Shown one piece after another: positions 1 to 8,865 of a DNA stretch of 64,000 nt. Each line of letters starts with the position of its first letter. The stretch's first letter is position 1. The DNA lies in NCBI GenBank assembly GCA_009843505.1, contig VYDI01000040.1, forward strand, positions 1 to 64,000, written 5' to 3'. The position numbers and the translations under genes were made by a program. This DNA is from Holophagales bacterium (GTDB taxonomy: Bacteria > Acidobacteriota > Thermoanaerobaculia > Multivoradales > Multivoraceae). A model generated the notes under the pieces. It was not told where the DNA came from. It saw only the letters and a program-made list of their open reading frames with translations, and ran no database searches.

Positions 1-73
1 GGCTTCCCCACATCCCCAGAGCCCGAAGGCTAGTGGCGAATGTAAGGGACAAGCGTCTCCCGAGATCGTCACC

Positions 74-3000
74 TTGAGCGATGACTTGGCGCAGCGCAGC
101 CGACCGAAGCGAGCGCTGACTCTCCACCCACCGATCAAGCGCTCGCGGCCGCTGGGCCCCCTTCCCTTCGGTCCTGGCCGAGGCGTCCTCGCCCTCCTGC
201 TCTGCGCCGCCGCCACGGCCGCCCAACCGGCCGCGGAGGCACCGCCGGAGCTTCTCGACGCGTTCGCGTTCCGCCACATCGGACCGATCGGCAACCGGGT
301 CTCCGCCGTCGCCGGCGTCCCCGGCGATCCACGGACCTACTACGCCGGCGCCGCTTCGGGCGGCATCTGGCGCAGCAATGACGGCGGTGTCGGCTGGCAG
401 CCGATCTTCGACCGGCAGGAGGCGGCTTCGATCGGCTCGATCGCGGTCGCTCCGTCCGACCCGAACGTGGTCTGGGTCGGCACCGGCGAGAGCTTCATCC
501 GCAGCAACATCTCGATCGGTAACGGCGTCTACCGCTCCACCGACCGCGGCGACAGCTTCGAACACCTGGGACTCGAAGCCAGCGGCCGGATCGGCCGCAT
601 CCTGGTCCACCCGGAAGACCCGGATAGCGCCCTCGTCGCCGCGCTCGGCCACGCCTACGGGCCGCAGGAGCGGTCCGAAGCGGCCCGGGGCGTCTTCCGC
701 ACCACCGACGGCGGCGTCACCTGGGAGCACGTCCTGTTCATCGACGCGGACACCGGCGTCGTCGATCTCGCCTTCGCGCCCGACAACCCGCGGTTCGTCT
801 ACGCCGCGGCCTGGCAGATCGAGATCCGGACCTCCGGCCGCACCAGCGGCGGTCCGGGCAGCGGCATCTACCGCTCCAGGGACGGCGGCGACACCTGGGT
901 GCGTCTCGAGGGCGCGGGCCTGCCCGAGCCGCCGCTCGGCAAGATCGGCCTCGCCCTGTCGGTCGACGATCCGGATCGCGTCTACGCCCTGATCGAGACC
1001 AGCTCGAACCGCGACTTCGCCGCCTCCGATCCCTTCGCCGGCGTCCTCTGGCGCTCGGACGACCGGGGCGACTCGTGGCGACTCATCAGCCGTGACCTGA
1101 ACCTGATCACCCGGCCGCTCTACTACACGCGGATGGCCGCGGCTCCCGACCGCGCGGACGAGGTCACCTTCGCCGCGACCCGCCAGTCGGTCTCGCTCGA
1201 CGGCGGCCGCACCGTCGAGACCGAGGGTTACGAGCAGCCGGGCTGGGACCACCACGACATCTGGATCGATCCGCTCGACGCCGACCGGCGCATCGTCGGC
1301 CACGACGGCGGCGTCAGCATCACGACCGACCGAGGACGATCCTGGTACCGGCCCCAGTTGCCGATCGCGCAGATGTACCACGTATCGACCGACGACCGGG
1401 TGCCGTACTACGTCTACAGCAACCGCCAGGACGGACCCTCGATGCGCGGGCCGAGCCGCGTCCTCTACGGAGGACGCACCCAGGGCATCCCGGTCGGCGA
1501 ATGGCACTCGGTCGGCGGCTGCGAGGTCGGCTTCTCGATGGTCCACCGCGCCGACCCGAGCCTGGTCTGGACCGGCTGCTACGACGGACAGCTCGAGCTC
1601 TACGACCTGCGCTCGGGCCAGTCCCGCGACGTCAGCGTCTGGCCGTTGGCGATCGAGAGTTCGCCGGCGTCGGCACTCGAGTACCGCTTCCAGTGGACCG
1701 CCCCGTTCGCCACCTCGCCGCACGATCCAGAGGCCGTCTACGCCGGCAGCCAGTACGTCCACCGGAGCAGGGACCGCGGCCAGAGCTGGGAGCGGATCTC
1801 GCCCGATCTCACCACCGCCGACCCGGCGCTCATGCGCCGCACCGGCGGCCTGACCCTCGACGACGCCGGACCGACGATCGCGCCGGTCGTCTTCGCGATC
1901 GCCGAGAGCCCGCTCCAGTCCGGGCTGATCTGGGCCGGCACGAACGACGGCCAGGTCCAGTTGACCCGGGACGGCGGCGAGACCTGGACGAACGTGACCG
2001 CGAACCTCCCTGGCCTGCCGCCTCTCGGAACCGTGAGGAACATCGACCCGTCGGACGTCGACGCCGGCGCGGCCTACGTGGCCGTCGACCGTCACCAGGA
2101 GGGCGACACGACGCCTTACCTGTTCCGGACGAACGACTACGGCGAAACCTGGACCGACCTCGCGGCCGCCCTGCCGCGCGGACCGCTCGCGAACGTCCAC
2201 GCCGTCCGCGAGGATCCGGAGCAACCCGGGCTCCTGTTCCTGGGCACCGAGAACGCGCTCCACGTCTCCTTCGACGACGGCGCGAACTGGCGAAGCCTCT
2301 CCCGGCGGAGTGATGGCGCCGCGAACCTGCCGCCGGCGCCGGTGCACTGGATCGAGGTCCAGGAGCACTTCGACGACCTGGTGGTCGCCACCTACGGCCG
2401 CGGCATCTGGGTCCTCGACGACCTGACGCCCCTGCGCGAGATCGCGCGCGGCCTGACGAGCCGGGGTCCGACGCTGCTGGCACCCCGGGTCACCTACCGT
2501 TTCCGCACCCGCGGCGCGCCGATGGCCCAACCCGACGTGCCGGCGACCGGGACGAACCCGCCCTACGGCGCCCTGCTCCACTACTGGATCCCGGAATCGG
2601 CCGCCGGGGACGACGCGGCCGCCGGGGACGGCAACGAGAGCGGAGCCACGATCCGTATTCACGACGCCGAGGGCAACCTCGTCCGCACGCTCGACGATCT
2701 CCCCTCGGCGGCGGGCCTCCATCGCGTGACCTGGGACCTGCGTCATGAGTCCACGAGCGAGGTGCGGCTACGCACCAGGCCCGACGAGCGGCCTGACTGG
2801 GAGATGCCCGAGCGGGGCTGGCGTCCGCTGCCCGACGGCGGCCGCTTCTCGATGCTGGCCGCTCCGGGCAGCTACCTGCTCGAACTGGTCCTCCCGACCG
2901 GCGGCGACGAGCCGGACGAGGGCGAGCCGGCGTCAACGGTCGAGATGGATCTCCTGCTCGACCCGGACTCCACCGCGTCGGCCAGCGAGCTGGCGGCGCA

Positions 3001-3454
3001 GCAAGCCCTGCTCGTCCAGATCCGCGACGGCATCGAACGAGCCGCCGACCTCATCAACGAAGCCGAGCGTCTCCGCCGCGACCTGCGGCAGCTCGAGGAT
3101 CGCCTGTCGGAGAGCGGGGGCGACATCGACGTCTTCAGAGCCACCAACCAGGCCGGCACGCTACGCGAGGAACTTCGCGCAATCGAGGGAGAGTTCTTCG
3201 ACCTGCGCCTGACAGGCACCGGCCAGGACTCCCTGCGCTGGCCGCGCCGGCTCTACGCTCGACTCACCTACCTGGCGCGCTCGGTCGGCCAGGCCGACGT
3301 CCGGCCCACGGATCAGCAGGCCGCGGTCTGGCGGATGCTCGGCGACGAACTCGCCGAGCAGGAAGACCGTTTCAACGCTACTCTTGCCGGCCCGCTGACG
3401 GACCTGAACCGGACGCTCGCCGACAGCGGCTTCCTGCTGGTGAACCCTCCTTGA
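74..3454 (+). CDS. Secreted sortilin/VPS10-like Asp-box beta-propeller protein
   Basis: Predicted exported 1126-residue protein of the VPS10/sortilin-like, BNR-repeat group. About eleven Asp-box motifs of the form S/T-x-D-x-G-x-x-W are visible (for example RSNDGGVGW, RTTDGGVTW, LTRDGGETW, RTNDYGETW) across roughly residues 100-760, which predicts one or two beta-propellers. A basic N-terminus followed by VLALLLCAAATAA looks like a signal peptide, though the n-region is unusually long. The C-terminal third has a beta-rich stretch and then a charged, coiled-coil-like segment near residues 980-1060. The start is TTG at 74; TTG at 86 is an alternative. No catalytic sialidase residues are evident, so an enzymatic role is unproven. 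It overlaps the next gene by TTGA. Confidence 0.85.
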   Translation: MSDDLAQRSRPKRALTLHPPIKRSRPLGPLPFGPGRGVLALLLCAAATAAQPAAEAPPELLDAFAFRHIGPIGNRVSAVAGVPGDPRTYYAGAASGGIWRSNDGGVGWQPIFDRQEAASIGSIAVAPSDPNVVWVGTGESFIRSNISIGNGVYRSTDRGDSFEHLGLEASGRIGRILVHPEDPDSALVAALGHAYGPQERSEAARGVFRTTDGGVTWEHVLFIDADTGVVDLAFAPDNPRFVYAAAWQIEIRTSGRTSGGPGSGIYRSRDGGDTWVRLEGAGLPEPPLGKIGLALSVDDPDRVYALIETSSNRDFAASDPFAGVLWRSDDRGDSWRLISRDLNLITRPLYYTRMAAAPDRADEVTFAATRQSVSLDGGRTVETEGYEQPGWDHHDIWIDPLDADRRIVGHDGGVSITTDRGRSWYRPQLPIAQMYHVSTDDRVPYYVYSNRQDGPSMRGPSRVLYGGRTQGIPVGEWHSVGGCEVGFSMVHRADPSLVWTGCYDGQLELYDLRSGQSRDVSVWPLAIESSPASALEYRFQWTAPFATSPHDPEAVYAGSQYVHRSRDRGQSWERISPDLTTADPALMRRTGGLTLDDAGPTIAPVVFAIAESPLQSGLIWAGTNDGQVQLTRDGGETWTNVTANLPGLPPLGTVRNIDPSDVDAGAAYVAVDRHQEGDTTPYLFRTNDYGETWTDLAAALPRGPLANVHAVREDPEQPGLLFLGTENALHVSFDDGANWRSLSRRSDGAANLPPAPVHWIEVQEHFDDLVVATYGRGIWVLDDLTPLREIARGLTSRGPTLLAPRVTYRFRTRGAPMAQPDVPATGTNPPYGALLHYWIPESAAGDDAAAGDGNESGATIRIHDAEGNLVRTLDDLPSAAGLHRVTWDLRHESTSEVRLRTRPDERPDWEMPERGWRPLPDGGRFSMLAAPGSYLLELVLPTGGDEPDEGEPASTVEMDLLLDPDSTASASELAAQQALLVQIRDGIERAADLINEAERLRRDLRQLEDRLSESGGDIDVFRATNQAGTLREELRAIEGEFFDLRLTGTGQDSLRWPRRLYARLTYLARSVGQADVRPTDQQAAVWRMLGDELAEQEDRFNATLAGPLTDLNRTLADSGFLLVNPP

Positions 3455-4398
3455 CCCTGACCGCATCCCAGGCCCCGCTCCGCTTCGCCCCGAGCACCTA
3501 CAGGCAGCGACGCATCGAGGCCAGCGGCACCGAACTCGAGGTCTACGAATGGGGCCGAGCCTCTGGCCCCGCGATCCTGCTGGCGCACGGCATCCAGGAC
3601 TTCGCGCTGACGCTCGCGCCGGTCGCCGAGGCGTTCGCCGCCGAGCACCGGGTCATCGCCTACGACCTGCGCGGCCACGGCGAGAGCGCGCATCCCGGCA
3701 TCTACACGATGGCCCACCACATCGCCGACCTGCACGCCGTATTCCTCGACTGCGAACTCGAGCGACCGATCGTCATCGGCCACAGCCTCGGAGGCCAGGT
3801 CGTGGCCCAGTGGGCGGGCATCTTCGCCGAGTTGCCACGGGCCATCGTGCTGATCGAGGGTCTCGGCCCGCCCTACGCCCTGAACCGCTTCCCCGAGGAG
3901 GTCAAGCAGAAACGGGCCAGGATGGGGGTCGAGTCGCTGACCCACCCGCGCAAGCACCGGACGGTCGCGTCCAGGAACCACGCCTGGGACCTGCTGAAAC
4001 GCGTCCATCCCCGTCTCGACCCGGACCGCGCGCGCGAGTTCGTCGACCTGGGCACCCGAACCCTGCCCGGCGGCGGCCTGGAGTGGAAGTGGGATCCCCA
4101 GGTGGTCACGACCTGGATGTCGAACGTGCCGGAGGCTTCCGAAGAACGCTGGAGCTGGGTCACCTGCCCCACCCTCATCCTCACCGCGGCCCTCGCCAAC
4201 GAGTTCTGGAGCAGCCGCCGCGGCGTCGACGAACAGCACGCCACCCCTGAACCCGAAGAGATCGCCCGCCGCGTCGCCCTCTTTCGCCGCGGCCGGCACG
4301 AAGAGATCGAAGGCGCCGGCCACATGGTCCACTACGACGCCCCGGACCGGCTCGTCGCCACGATCCGCCGGTTCCTGGACCGGCTGCCGGCGGCGTAG
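3451..4398 (+). CDS. Alpha/beta hydrolase
   Basis: A 315-residue alpha/beta-hydrolase-fold protein. Seen: the oxyanion-hole strand ending LLAHGIQD near residue 46, the typical YDLRGHGESA segment near 71-80, the nucleophile elbow GHSLGG with Ser112, and a late GAGHMVHYDAP segment supplying the catalytic His. There is no signal peptide, so it is probably cytoplasmic. The start is TTG at 3451, inside the TTGA overlap with the stop of the propeller gene, so the two are translationally coupled. Substrate cannot be told from the sequence; epoxide hydrolase, haloalkane dehalogenase-like and esterase relatives all share these motifs. Confidence 0.85.
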   Translation: MTLTASQAPLRFAPSTYRQRRIEASGTELEVYEWGRASGPAILLAHGIQDFALTLAPVAEAFAAEHRVIAYDLRGHGESAHPGIYTMAHHIADLHAVFLDCELERPIVIGHSLGGQVVAQWAGIFAELPRAIVLIEGLGPPYALNRFPEEVKQKRARMGVESLTHPRKHRTVASRNHAWDLLKRVHPRLDPDRAREFVDLGTRTLPGGGLEWKWDPQVVTTWMSNVPEASEERWSWVTCPTLILTAALANEFWSSRRGVDEQHATPEPEEIARRVALFRRGRHEEIEGAGHMVHYDAPDRLVATIRRFLDRLPAA

Positions 4399-4404
4399 CG
4401 CCTT

Positions 4405-4956
4405 TCACCGGTCGTTTCGCTCGAGCGGGTAGGTCGCCTCGATCGTGTGGCGCGCTCCCGACGGGTGCAGGATGCTGGAGTAGAGATGAAACGACGCGAC
4501 TTCGCAGACCGGGCTCCGGAACAGGGAGTGGGCCGCCAGGTACCTCTCCAGGTCAACGCGCGGCGGCGGCCGGCGGAATCGAACCAGGCTGACGTGGGGA
4601 GTGAATCTCCGGCGCTTCAGGGCCACGCCGGCCCGCCGTAGGCCCCGCGTGACGGTACTGGCAAGCTCTGCAAGCTCGGCCTTCGGCGCCGCGCCCGTCC
4701 AGAGCACCCGCGGGGCGCCGCGCCCGGGAAAGCAACCGAGGCCGTGAAGTTCGAGACGGATCGAGTGGGCCTCGACCTCGGCCAGAGCATCTTCGACCCG
4801 CTCCGCGGCAGGGCCGTCGACCTCGCCGATGAACGCGAGCGTGAGATGCAGACCCGCCTCGTCCAGCCAGCGGGCGTTGCGAAGGCCGAACTGCAGGCTT
4901 CGGACAGCCGCCTTCAACTCCGGAGGCAGATCGAGGGCAACGAACAGCCGGGCCAA
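4405..4956 (-). CDS. thpR: RNA 2',3'-cyclic phosphodiesterase (2H family, ThpR/LigT)
   Basis: A 183-residue 2H phosphoesterase. The two family-defining motifs are present: HLTLAFIGEV near residue 37 and HVSLVRF near residue 121, each supplying a catalytic His and Thr/Ser. The N-terminus LARLFVALDLPPELK is typical of the family. Known members open 2',3'-cyclic phosphates on RNA. The start is TTG at 4956, preceded by GGGGAG about ten bases upstream; the open frame extends far upstream but only in non-homologous sequence. It lies 64 bases downstream of the S1/P1 nuclease gene on the same strand, a suggestive pairing of two RNA/nucleotide-processing enzymes in different compartments. Confidence 0.9.
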   Translation of the reverse strand: MARLFVALDLPPELKAAVRSLQFGLRNARWLDEAGLHLTLAFIGEVDGPAAERVEDALAEVEAHSIRLELHGLGCFPGRGAPRVLWTGAAPKAELAELASTVTRGLRRAGVALKRRRFTPHVSLVRFRRPPPRVDLERYLAAHSLFRSPVCEVASFHLYSSILHPSGARHTIEATYPLERNDR

Positions 4957-5020
4957 CGCGGGGTTACTCCCCGCAGCCCGTAGTGGCGCGGCAGCGCACG
5001 GCAGCGATCGTGAGATGCGC

Positions 5021-6079
5021 CTACGGCGCCAGGAGGTTGGTGAGCAGGTCAGCCAGGCGATAACCGGCGAGGGCGGCGCGCTGTAGAGAGATGTCGTAGG
5101 CCCGGTCGGCATAGGCGCCGGACGGCGCCTGGCCCCGTTCGAGGTCGGGAGGATAGAGGGCGTTCCGGACGATCCGGTTGGACTCCGCTGCCCAGGCTTC
5201 GAAATCGCCTGACTTGAGGCTGGCCCGGACGGCGTCGTCGAGCGGGTGACGCGCGCGAGCCTCGGCTGCGACCCGGTCCTTGTGAGCCTCGTACTCGCGG
5301 TCGCGGGCCTCTCCGAAGAACCTCCAGAACTGCTCGGGCGGCGGCCCGTCGAAGGGTGCGTCGAGTCGAGCCAGTGCCCGATCCCTGTACTGAGCCCTGA
5401 ACCGGCCGTCGAGGGCGCCGTCCCAGAAGGCGTGGAGGTTGCGGTTCCACTGGTCAAGACCGAAACCGTTGCCGCCACGATCGCCTTCCCGTTCGTCGCG
5501 CCGCTCCGTGACCCGGGACGCGGCGTGAAGGGGCTGGTGGACGTCGCCAACGAGGTGGAAGATCCAGGCCAGATGGATGGCGCGCTTGCCCGGCCGGCCG
5601 GAAGTGTCGGCGACCGAGCGCGCGAGTTCGACCAACTGGCTCACGGCATTCGGTTCCGCCACCGGCAGATCCGTGTCGTGGGCGGTCCCGTCGGCTCCCT
5701 GGCGCCAGGTCCAGCCGATGTAGTGCCAGGTCGGACGGTTGTACTTCTCGAGTTGCCGCGCGAGATCGGGCCAGTAGGCGGCCCGCTCGAACAGGATGCG
5801 GTCGGCATCTTCGCTGCTCTCGGCATCCCGAAGGCGGTAGGCGAACCGCCCGCAACCACGACGGCGATCCTGGTTGAGGTCCAAGCAGTGCATCCGGCTG
5901 TCCCTGGGCGCCTCCCGGAACAGCGCCAGGACCCGACTCCGGACTTCCGGCTCCAGTTCCTGCCACGCGATCCGGGCCACCACCTCGTGGCCGAAATCGT
6001 TCCAGGCATGGCTTGGCGTAGCCAGGGGCAGAAGAAGCAGCGCGACGGAGGCGATCGGAATCCATCGTCGTGTGGACAT
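5021..6079 (-). CDS. Exported S1/P1-type zinc nuclease
   Basis: A 352-residue S1/P1 nuclease. Residues 1-25 form a signal peptide ending SHA; cleavage there would leave Trp26 as the mature N-terminus, which is the residue whose free amino group binds zinc in known P1 nucleases. Further metal-binding motifs are visible: FGH shortly after the N-terminus, a WHYIG segment, HLVGDVHQPLH and the NLHAFWDGAL signature. Expected role is periplasmic or extracellular degradation of single-stranded DNA/RNA and 3'-nucleotides for phosphate or nucleoside scavenging. The start ATG at 6079 has no Shine-Dalgarno but has TACACT six bases upstream, suggesting a leaderless mRNA. Confidence 0.92.
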   Translation of the reverse strand: MSTRRWIPIASVALLLLPLATPSHAWNDFGHEVVARIAWQELEPEVRSRVLALFREAPRDSRMHCLDLNQDRRRGCGRFAYRLRDAESSEDADRILFERAAYWPDLARQLEKYNRPTWHYIGWTWRQGADGTAHDTDLPVAEPNAVSQLVELARSVADTSGRPGKRAIHLAWIFHLVGDVHQPLHAASRVTERRDEREGDRGGNGFGLDQWNRNLHAFWDGALDGRFRAQYRDRALARLDAPFDGPPPEQFWRFFGEARDREYEAHKDRVAAEARARHPLDDAVRASLKSGDFEAWAAESNRIVRNALYPPDLERGQAPSGAYADRAYDISLQRAALAGYRLADLLTNLLAP

Positions 6080-6085
6080 GGGTGA

Positions 6086-6091
6086 AGTGTA
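6086..6091 (-). promoter_or_regulatory. -10 hexamer TACACT, leaderless promoter of the S1/P1 nuclease
   Basis: On the minus strand TACACT is followed by six bases (tcaccc) and then the ATG at 6079. A TANNNT hexamer at this distance places the transcription start at or within a base or two of the start codon. No convincing -35 is seen. Confidence 0.55.
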
Positions 6092-6138
6092 GCGACGGAT
6101 ACGTTTCGCGCTCCCGGCTTCGCCGGATCGCGCTTGAT

Positions 6139-6234
6139 GCCGGCGGGAACCCGTGTGGCGCGCGTCCGCGCCACACGCGTCACAGTCCGTGCGCCCGTCA
6201 TCGGGCGCACGGATGACACGCCGGCGCACCCAGT
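6139..6234 (+). repeat. Intergenic GCCGGC repeat, copy A, with two inserted hairpins
   Basis: Two GCCGGC halves (6139-6144 and 6220-6225) and the tail CGCCGGCGCACCCAGT (6219-6234) match the dispersed repeat also seen near 45907 and 51337, but here 75 bases lie between the halves. That insert holds two perfect hairpins: an 11-bp stem 6152-6162/6167-6177 with loop CGTC, and a 12-bp stem 6186-6197/6202-6213 with loop TCAT. It sits between divergent genes, so it is not simply a terminator. Confidence 0.75.
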
Positions 6235-6288
6235 GTTTGCCGTTGATAAAGTGCGCGCCGGTTCGCCTCCGTAGAAGCCCCGTCTACC

Positions 6289-7812
6289 GTGTCCAGCGTT
6301 CAGAACTTCACGCTCTACGACGTTCTCGTCCGCAACGCGACGGCGTTCGGCGATCGGCTCGCGCTCGTCACGGAGAACGGCGAGGAACGGAGCTTCGCGG
6401 AACTCCGCGAACGCGTCGACGCGCTGGCGGCAGGGCTCGACGGTCTGGGGCTCGCGGTCTCCGACCGGCTCGCCGTGCTGGCCCAGAACTCGGCCGCTTA
6501 CGTCGAGCTCTACCTCGCCTGCGCCCGCCAGGGCATCGTCGTCTACCCGATCAACTGGCGGCTGCAGCCCGGTGAGATCGAGATGCTCGTCCGCGAGCGG
6601 GCGAAGCCGCGGGCGTTCGTCGTCGGCGCGGACTTCCTCGGCGCGGTACCGGGCGGCCCCGGCGACGAGGCGATCCCCCACTGGTTCCAGTTCGGCGACG
6701 ATGCGCCGGACGGCTACGCCTCGCTCGACTCGCTCTACGCCGGCGCGGCGGCGGACCTGCCACGGCCAGACGTCTCCGCCGGCGACCCCTTCGCCGTCAT
6801 CGCGACCGCGGCCGTCGACGTCATCCCGCGCGGCGCCCTGCTCAGCCACTCGAACCTGGTCTGGGCCAACCTGCAGGAGATCGCGTCGCTCGGGCTGGAC
6901 GGCACCGACCGCAACCTGGTCGCGCTGCCGCTCTTCCACATCGCGGCGCTCGGCCACCTGCTGAGCGTCTTCCACGCCGGCGGCGCCAACGTCGTCACCG
7001 CGAAGTACGACCCGGCCCAGGCCGTCGAACTGATCGACCGCCATGCGATCACGATGATCAGCGACTTCCCGCCGGTGCTCACGACCCTGCTCGACGCGGC
7101 AGCCGACGCCGGGAGCCGCCTGCCCAGCCTCCGGCACGTCACCGGCCTGGACTCGCCCGACACGATGCAGCGGCTGCACGACGAGACGGACGCCACCTTC
7201 TGGGCCGGCTTCGGGCAGTGCGAGACGAGCGGTTTCGTCACGATCCAGAACGCCCGCGAGCGGCTCGGCTGCGCCGGCAAGGCGGCCGAACTCTGCAGCG
7301 TCCGCCTGGTCGACGACGACGAACGCGAGGTGCCTGCCGGCGAGGACGGCGAGATCGTGGTCCGCGGGCCGCTGGTCTTCATGGGCTACGACGGCCAGCC
7401 CGATGTCACGGCGCACACCTTCCGGGGCGGCTGGCACCACACCGGTGACATCGGCCGCTTCGACGAGGAAGGCAACCTGTTCTACGTCGCCCGCAAGCCG
7501 GAGAAGGAACTCATCAAGCCCGGCGGCGAGAACGTGTATCCCGCCGAGGTCGAGGCCGCGATCCTGGAACTCGACGCCGTGCGCGCGGTCTGCGTCTTCG
7601 GCGTCAGCGACGACCGCTGGGGCGAGGCGATCCGCGCCGTCGTGGAGGCCGAGTCCGAAGCCGGTCTCGACCAGGAGTCGGTCTGCGAGCACGTCGGCTC
7701 CCGGATCGCGCGCTTCAAGCGGCCCCGCGACGTCATCTTCACCAGCGAGTTGCCGCGAAGCGGCGACCACGTCGACCGCGCGGCGGTCAAGGACCGCTGG
7801 GGAGATCAGTAG
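6289..7812 (+). CDS. Adenylate-forming (acyl-CoA synthetase-like) protein with degenerate active-site motifs
   Basis: A 507-residue member of the AMP-dependent synthetase/ligase superfamily, recognisable over its whole length (GFGQCETSG, GWHHTGDIG, KELIKPGGENVYPAEVE). Two catalytic motifs are not normal. The glycine-rich phosphate loop, usually TSGTTGxPKG, reads TAAVDVIPRGA at residues 173-183, and the C-terminal motif that normally carries the adenylation lysine (SGKI) reads SGDHVDR, with Asp493 in the lysine position. The fold looks intact and the frame is clean, so it is not an obvious pseudogene. It may be a thioester-only enzyme, a regulator or a very diverged ligase. GTG start at 6289; five bases separate it from the PfkB gene. 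Confidence 0.85.
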   Translation: MSSVQNFTLYDVLVRNATAFGDRLALVTENGEERSFAELRERVDALAAGLDGLGLAVSDRLAVLAQNSAAYVELYLACARQGIVVYPINWRLQPGEIEMLVRERAKPRAFVVGADFLGAVPGGPGDEAIPHWFQFGDDAPDGYASLDSLYAGAAADLPRPDVSAGDPFAVIATAAVDVIPRGALLSHSNLVWANLQEIASLGLDGTDRNLVALPLFHIAALGHLLSVFHAGGANVVTAKYDPAQAVELIDRHAITMISDFPPVLTTLLDAAADAGSRLPSLRHVTGLDSPDTMQRLHDETDATFWAGFGQCETSGFVTIQNARERLGCAGKAAELCSVRLVDDDEREVPAGEDGEIVVRGPLVFMGYDGQPDVTAHTFRGGWHHTGDIGRFDEEGNLFYVARKPEKELIKPGGENVYPAEVEAAILELDAVRAVCVFGVSDDRWGEAIRAVVEAESEAGLDQESVCEHVGSRIARFKRPRDVIFTSELPRSGDHVDRAAVKDRWGDQ

Positions 7813-7817
7813 CCGCC

Positions 7818-8852
7818 GTGGCGGGACCGCCGCGGGACACTGACCCGGAACTGGTCGGGATCGAGAACGCGATCCTCGACCTGCTGGTCCGCGTAGAGGA
7901 CCGTCACCTCGACGAGATGGGCCTCGACAAGGGGATCATGAAGCTCGTCACCGCGGAGGAGCAGGAGGCGATCCTCGATCACGTGCTGAACCGCGACGGC
8001 GAGATCCTGCAACCCGAGATCGAGGCCGGCGGCTCCTGCGCCAACGTGCTGCGCGCCGCGTCCCTGCTGGGTGTCGACGCGAGCTACAGCTCGGCGGTCG
8101 CCGGCGACGACACCGGCCGCCTGTTCGAACGCGGCCTCAATGCCAGCCGGGTCCGGAATCGGCTGGCGCGGATCGACGGCGTCACCGGCACGTCGGTCGT
8201 CCTGGTGACGCCCGACGGCGAGCGGACGATGAACACGCACCTGGGCGTCTGCCGGAAGTACCGCCCGGAACACGTGCCCGAGGACGACATCCGGAGGTCC
8301 CGGATCTTCTTCACGACTGGCTACATCTGGGACACCCCGAACCAGATCGACGCGATCGAACACGCCATCGAAGTCGCCCGCGCCGCCGGGGCCAAACTGG
8401 CAATCGACGTCGCCGATCCGTTCGCGGTCCGCCGCTCGCGCGACCACCTCATGCGGCACAAGGAGCACGGATTCGACATCCTGTTCGCTAATGCCGAGGA
8501 GGCGCGGATGATGACCGGTCTCGGGCCGCAAGCCGCGGCCAGCGAGCTGGCGAAGACGATCGAGGTGGTCGCGGTCAAGGACGGCGTGCGGGGCGCCTGG
8601 GTGCGCCGCGGCGACGAAGTCCACCGCGTTCCAGCGCACCAGGTCGAGGTCGTCGACACGACCGGCGCCGGCGACTGCTTCGCCGCCGGTTTCCTCTACG
8701 GCCTGCTGCGGGGTCTGCCGATCCGCACCTGTTGCGAGATCGGAATCGCCATGGCGGCGGATACGATCACGCACCTGGGCGTCAAGCTGTCGCCCGACAT
8801 CCGGGCACGGCTGACGGCGATCGAACAGCGGCAGGCCACGGCGGTCCACTGA
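7818..8852 (+). CDS. PfkB-family carbohydrate/nucleoside kinase
   Basis: A 344-residue ribokinase-like kinase. Both PfkB signatures are visible: the N-terminal glycine segment AGGSCANVLRAASLLG near residue 70 and the C-terminal DTTGAGDCFAAGFLYG, in which Asp286 is the expected catalytic base. The N-terminus and layout resemble the adenosine-kinase/fructokinase branch, but substrate cannot be assigned. GTG start at 7818, five bases after the preceding stop, so it is probably in an operon with the adenylate-forming protein; the S9 peptidase follows after 13 bases. Confidence 0.9.
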   Translation: MAGPPRDTDPELVGIENAILDLLVRVEDRHLDEMGLDKGIMKLVTAEEQEAILDHVLNRDGEILQPEIEAGGSCANVLRAASLLGVDASYSSAVAGDDTGRLFERGLNASRVRNRLARIDGVTGTSVVLVTPDGERTMNTHLGVCRKYRPEHVPEDDIRRSRIFFTTGYIWDTPNQIDAIEHAIEVARAAGAKLAIDVADPFAVRRSRDHLMRHKEHGFDILFANAEEARMMTGLGPQAAASELAKTIEVVAVKDGVRGAWVRRGDEVHRVPAHQVEVVDTTGAGDCFAAGFLYGLLRGLPIRTCCEIGIAMAADTITHLGVKLSPDIRARLTAIEQRQATAVH

Positions 8853-8865
8853 CAGGAGAGAAGCC

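Noticed and set aside
6241..6289. Promoter TAAAGT (6247-6252) for the adenylate-forming gene
   Set aside because: A weak hexamer with no -35 and no special spacing; not distinguishable from chance.
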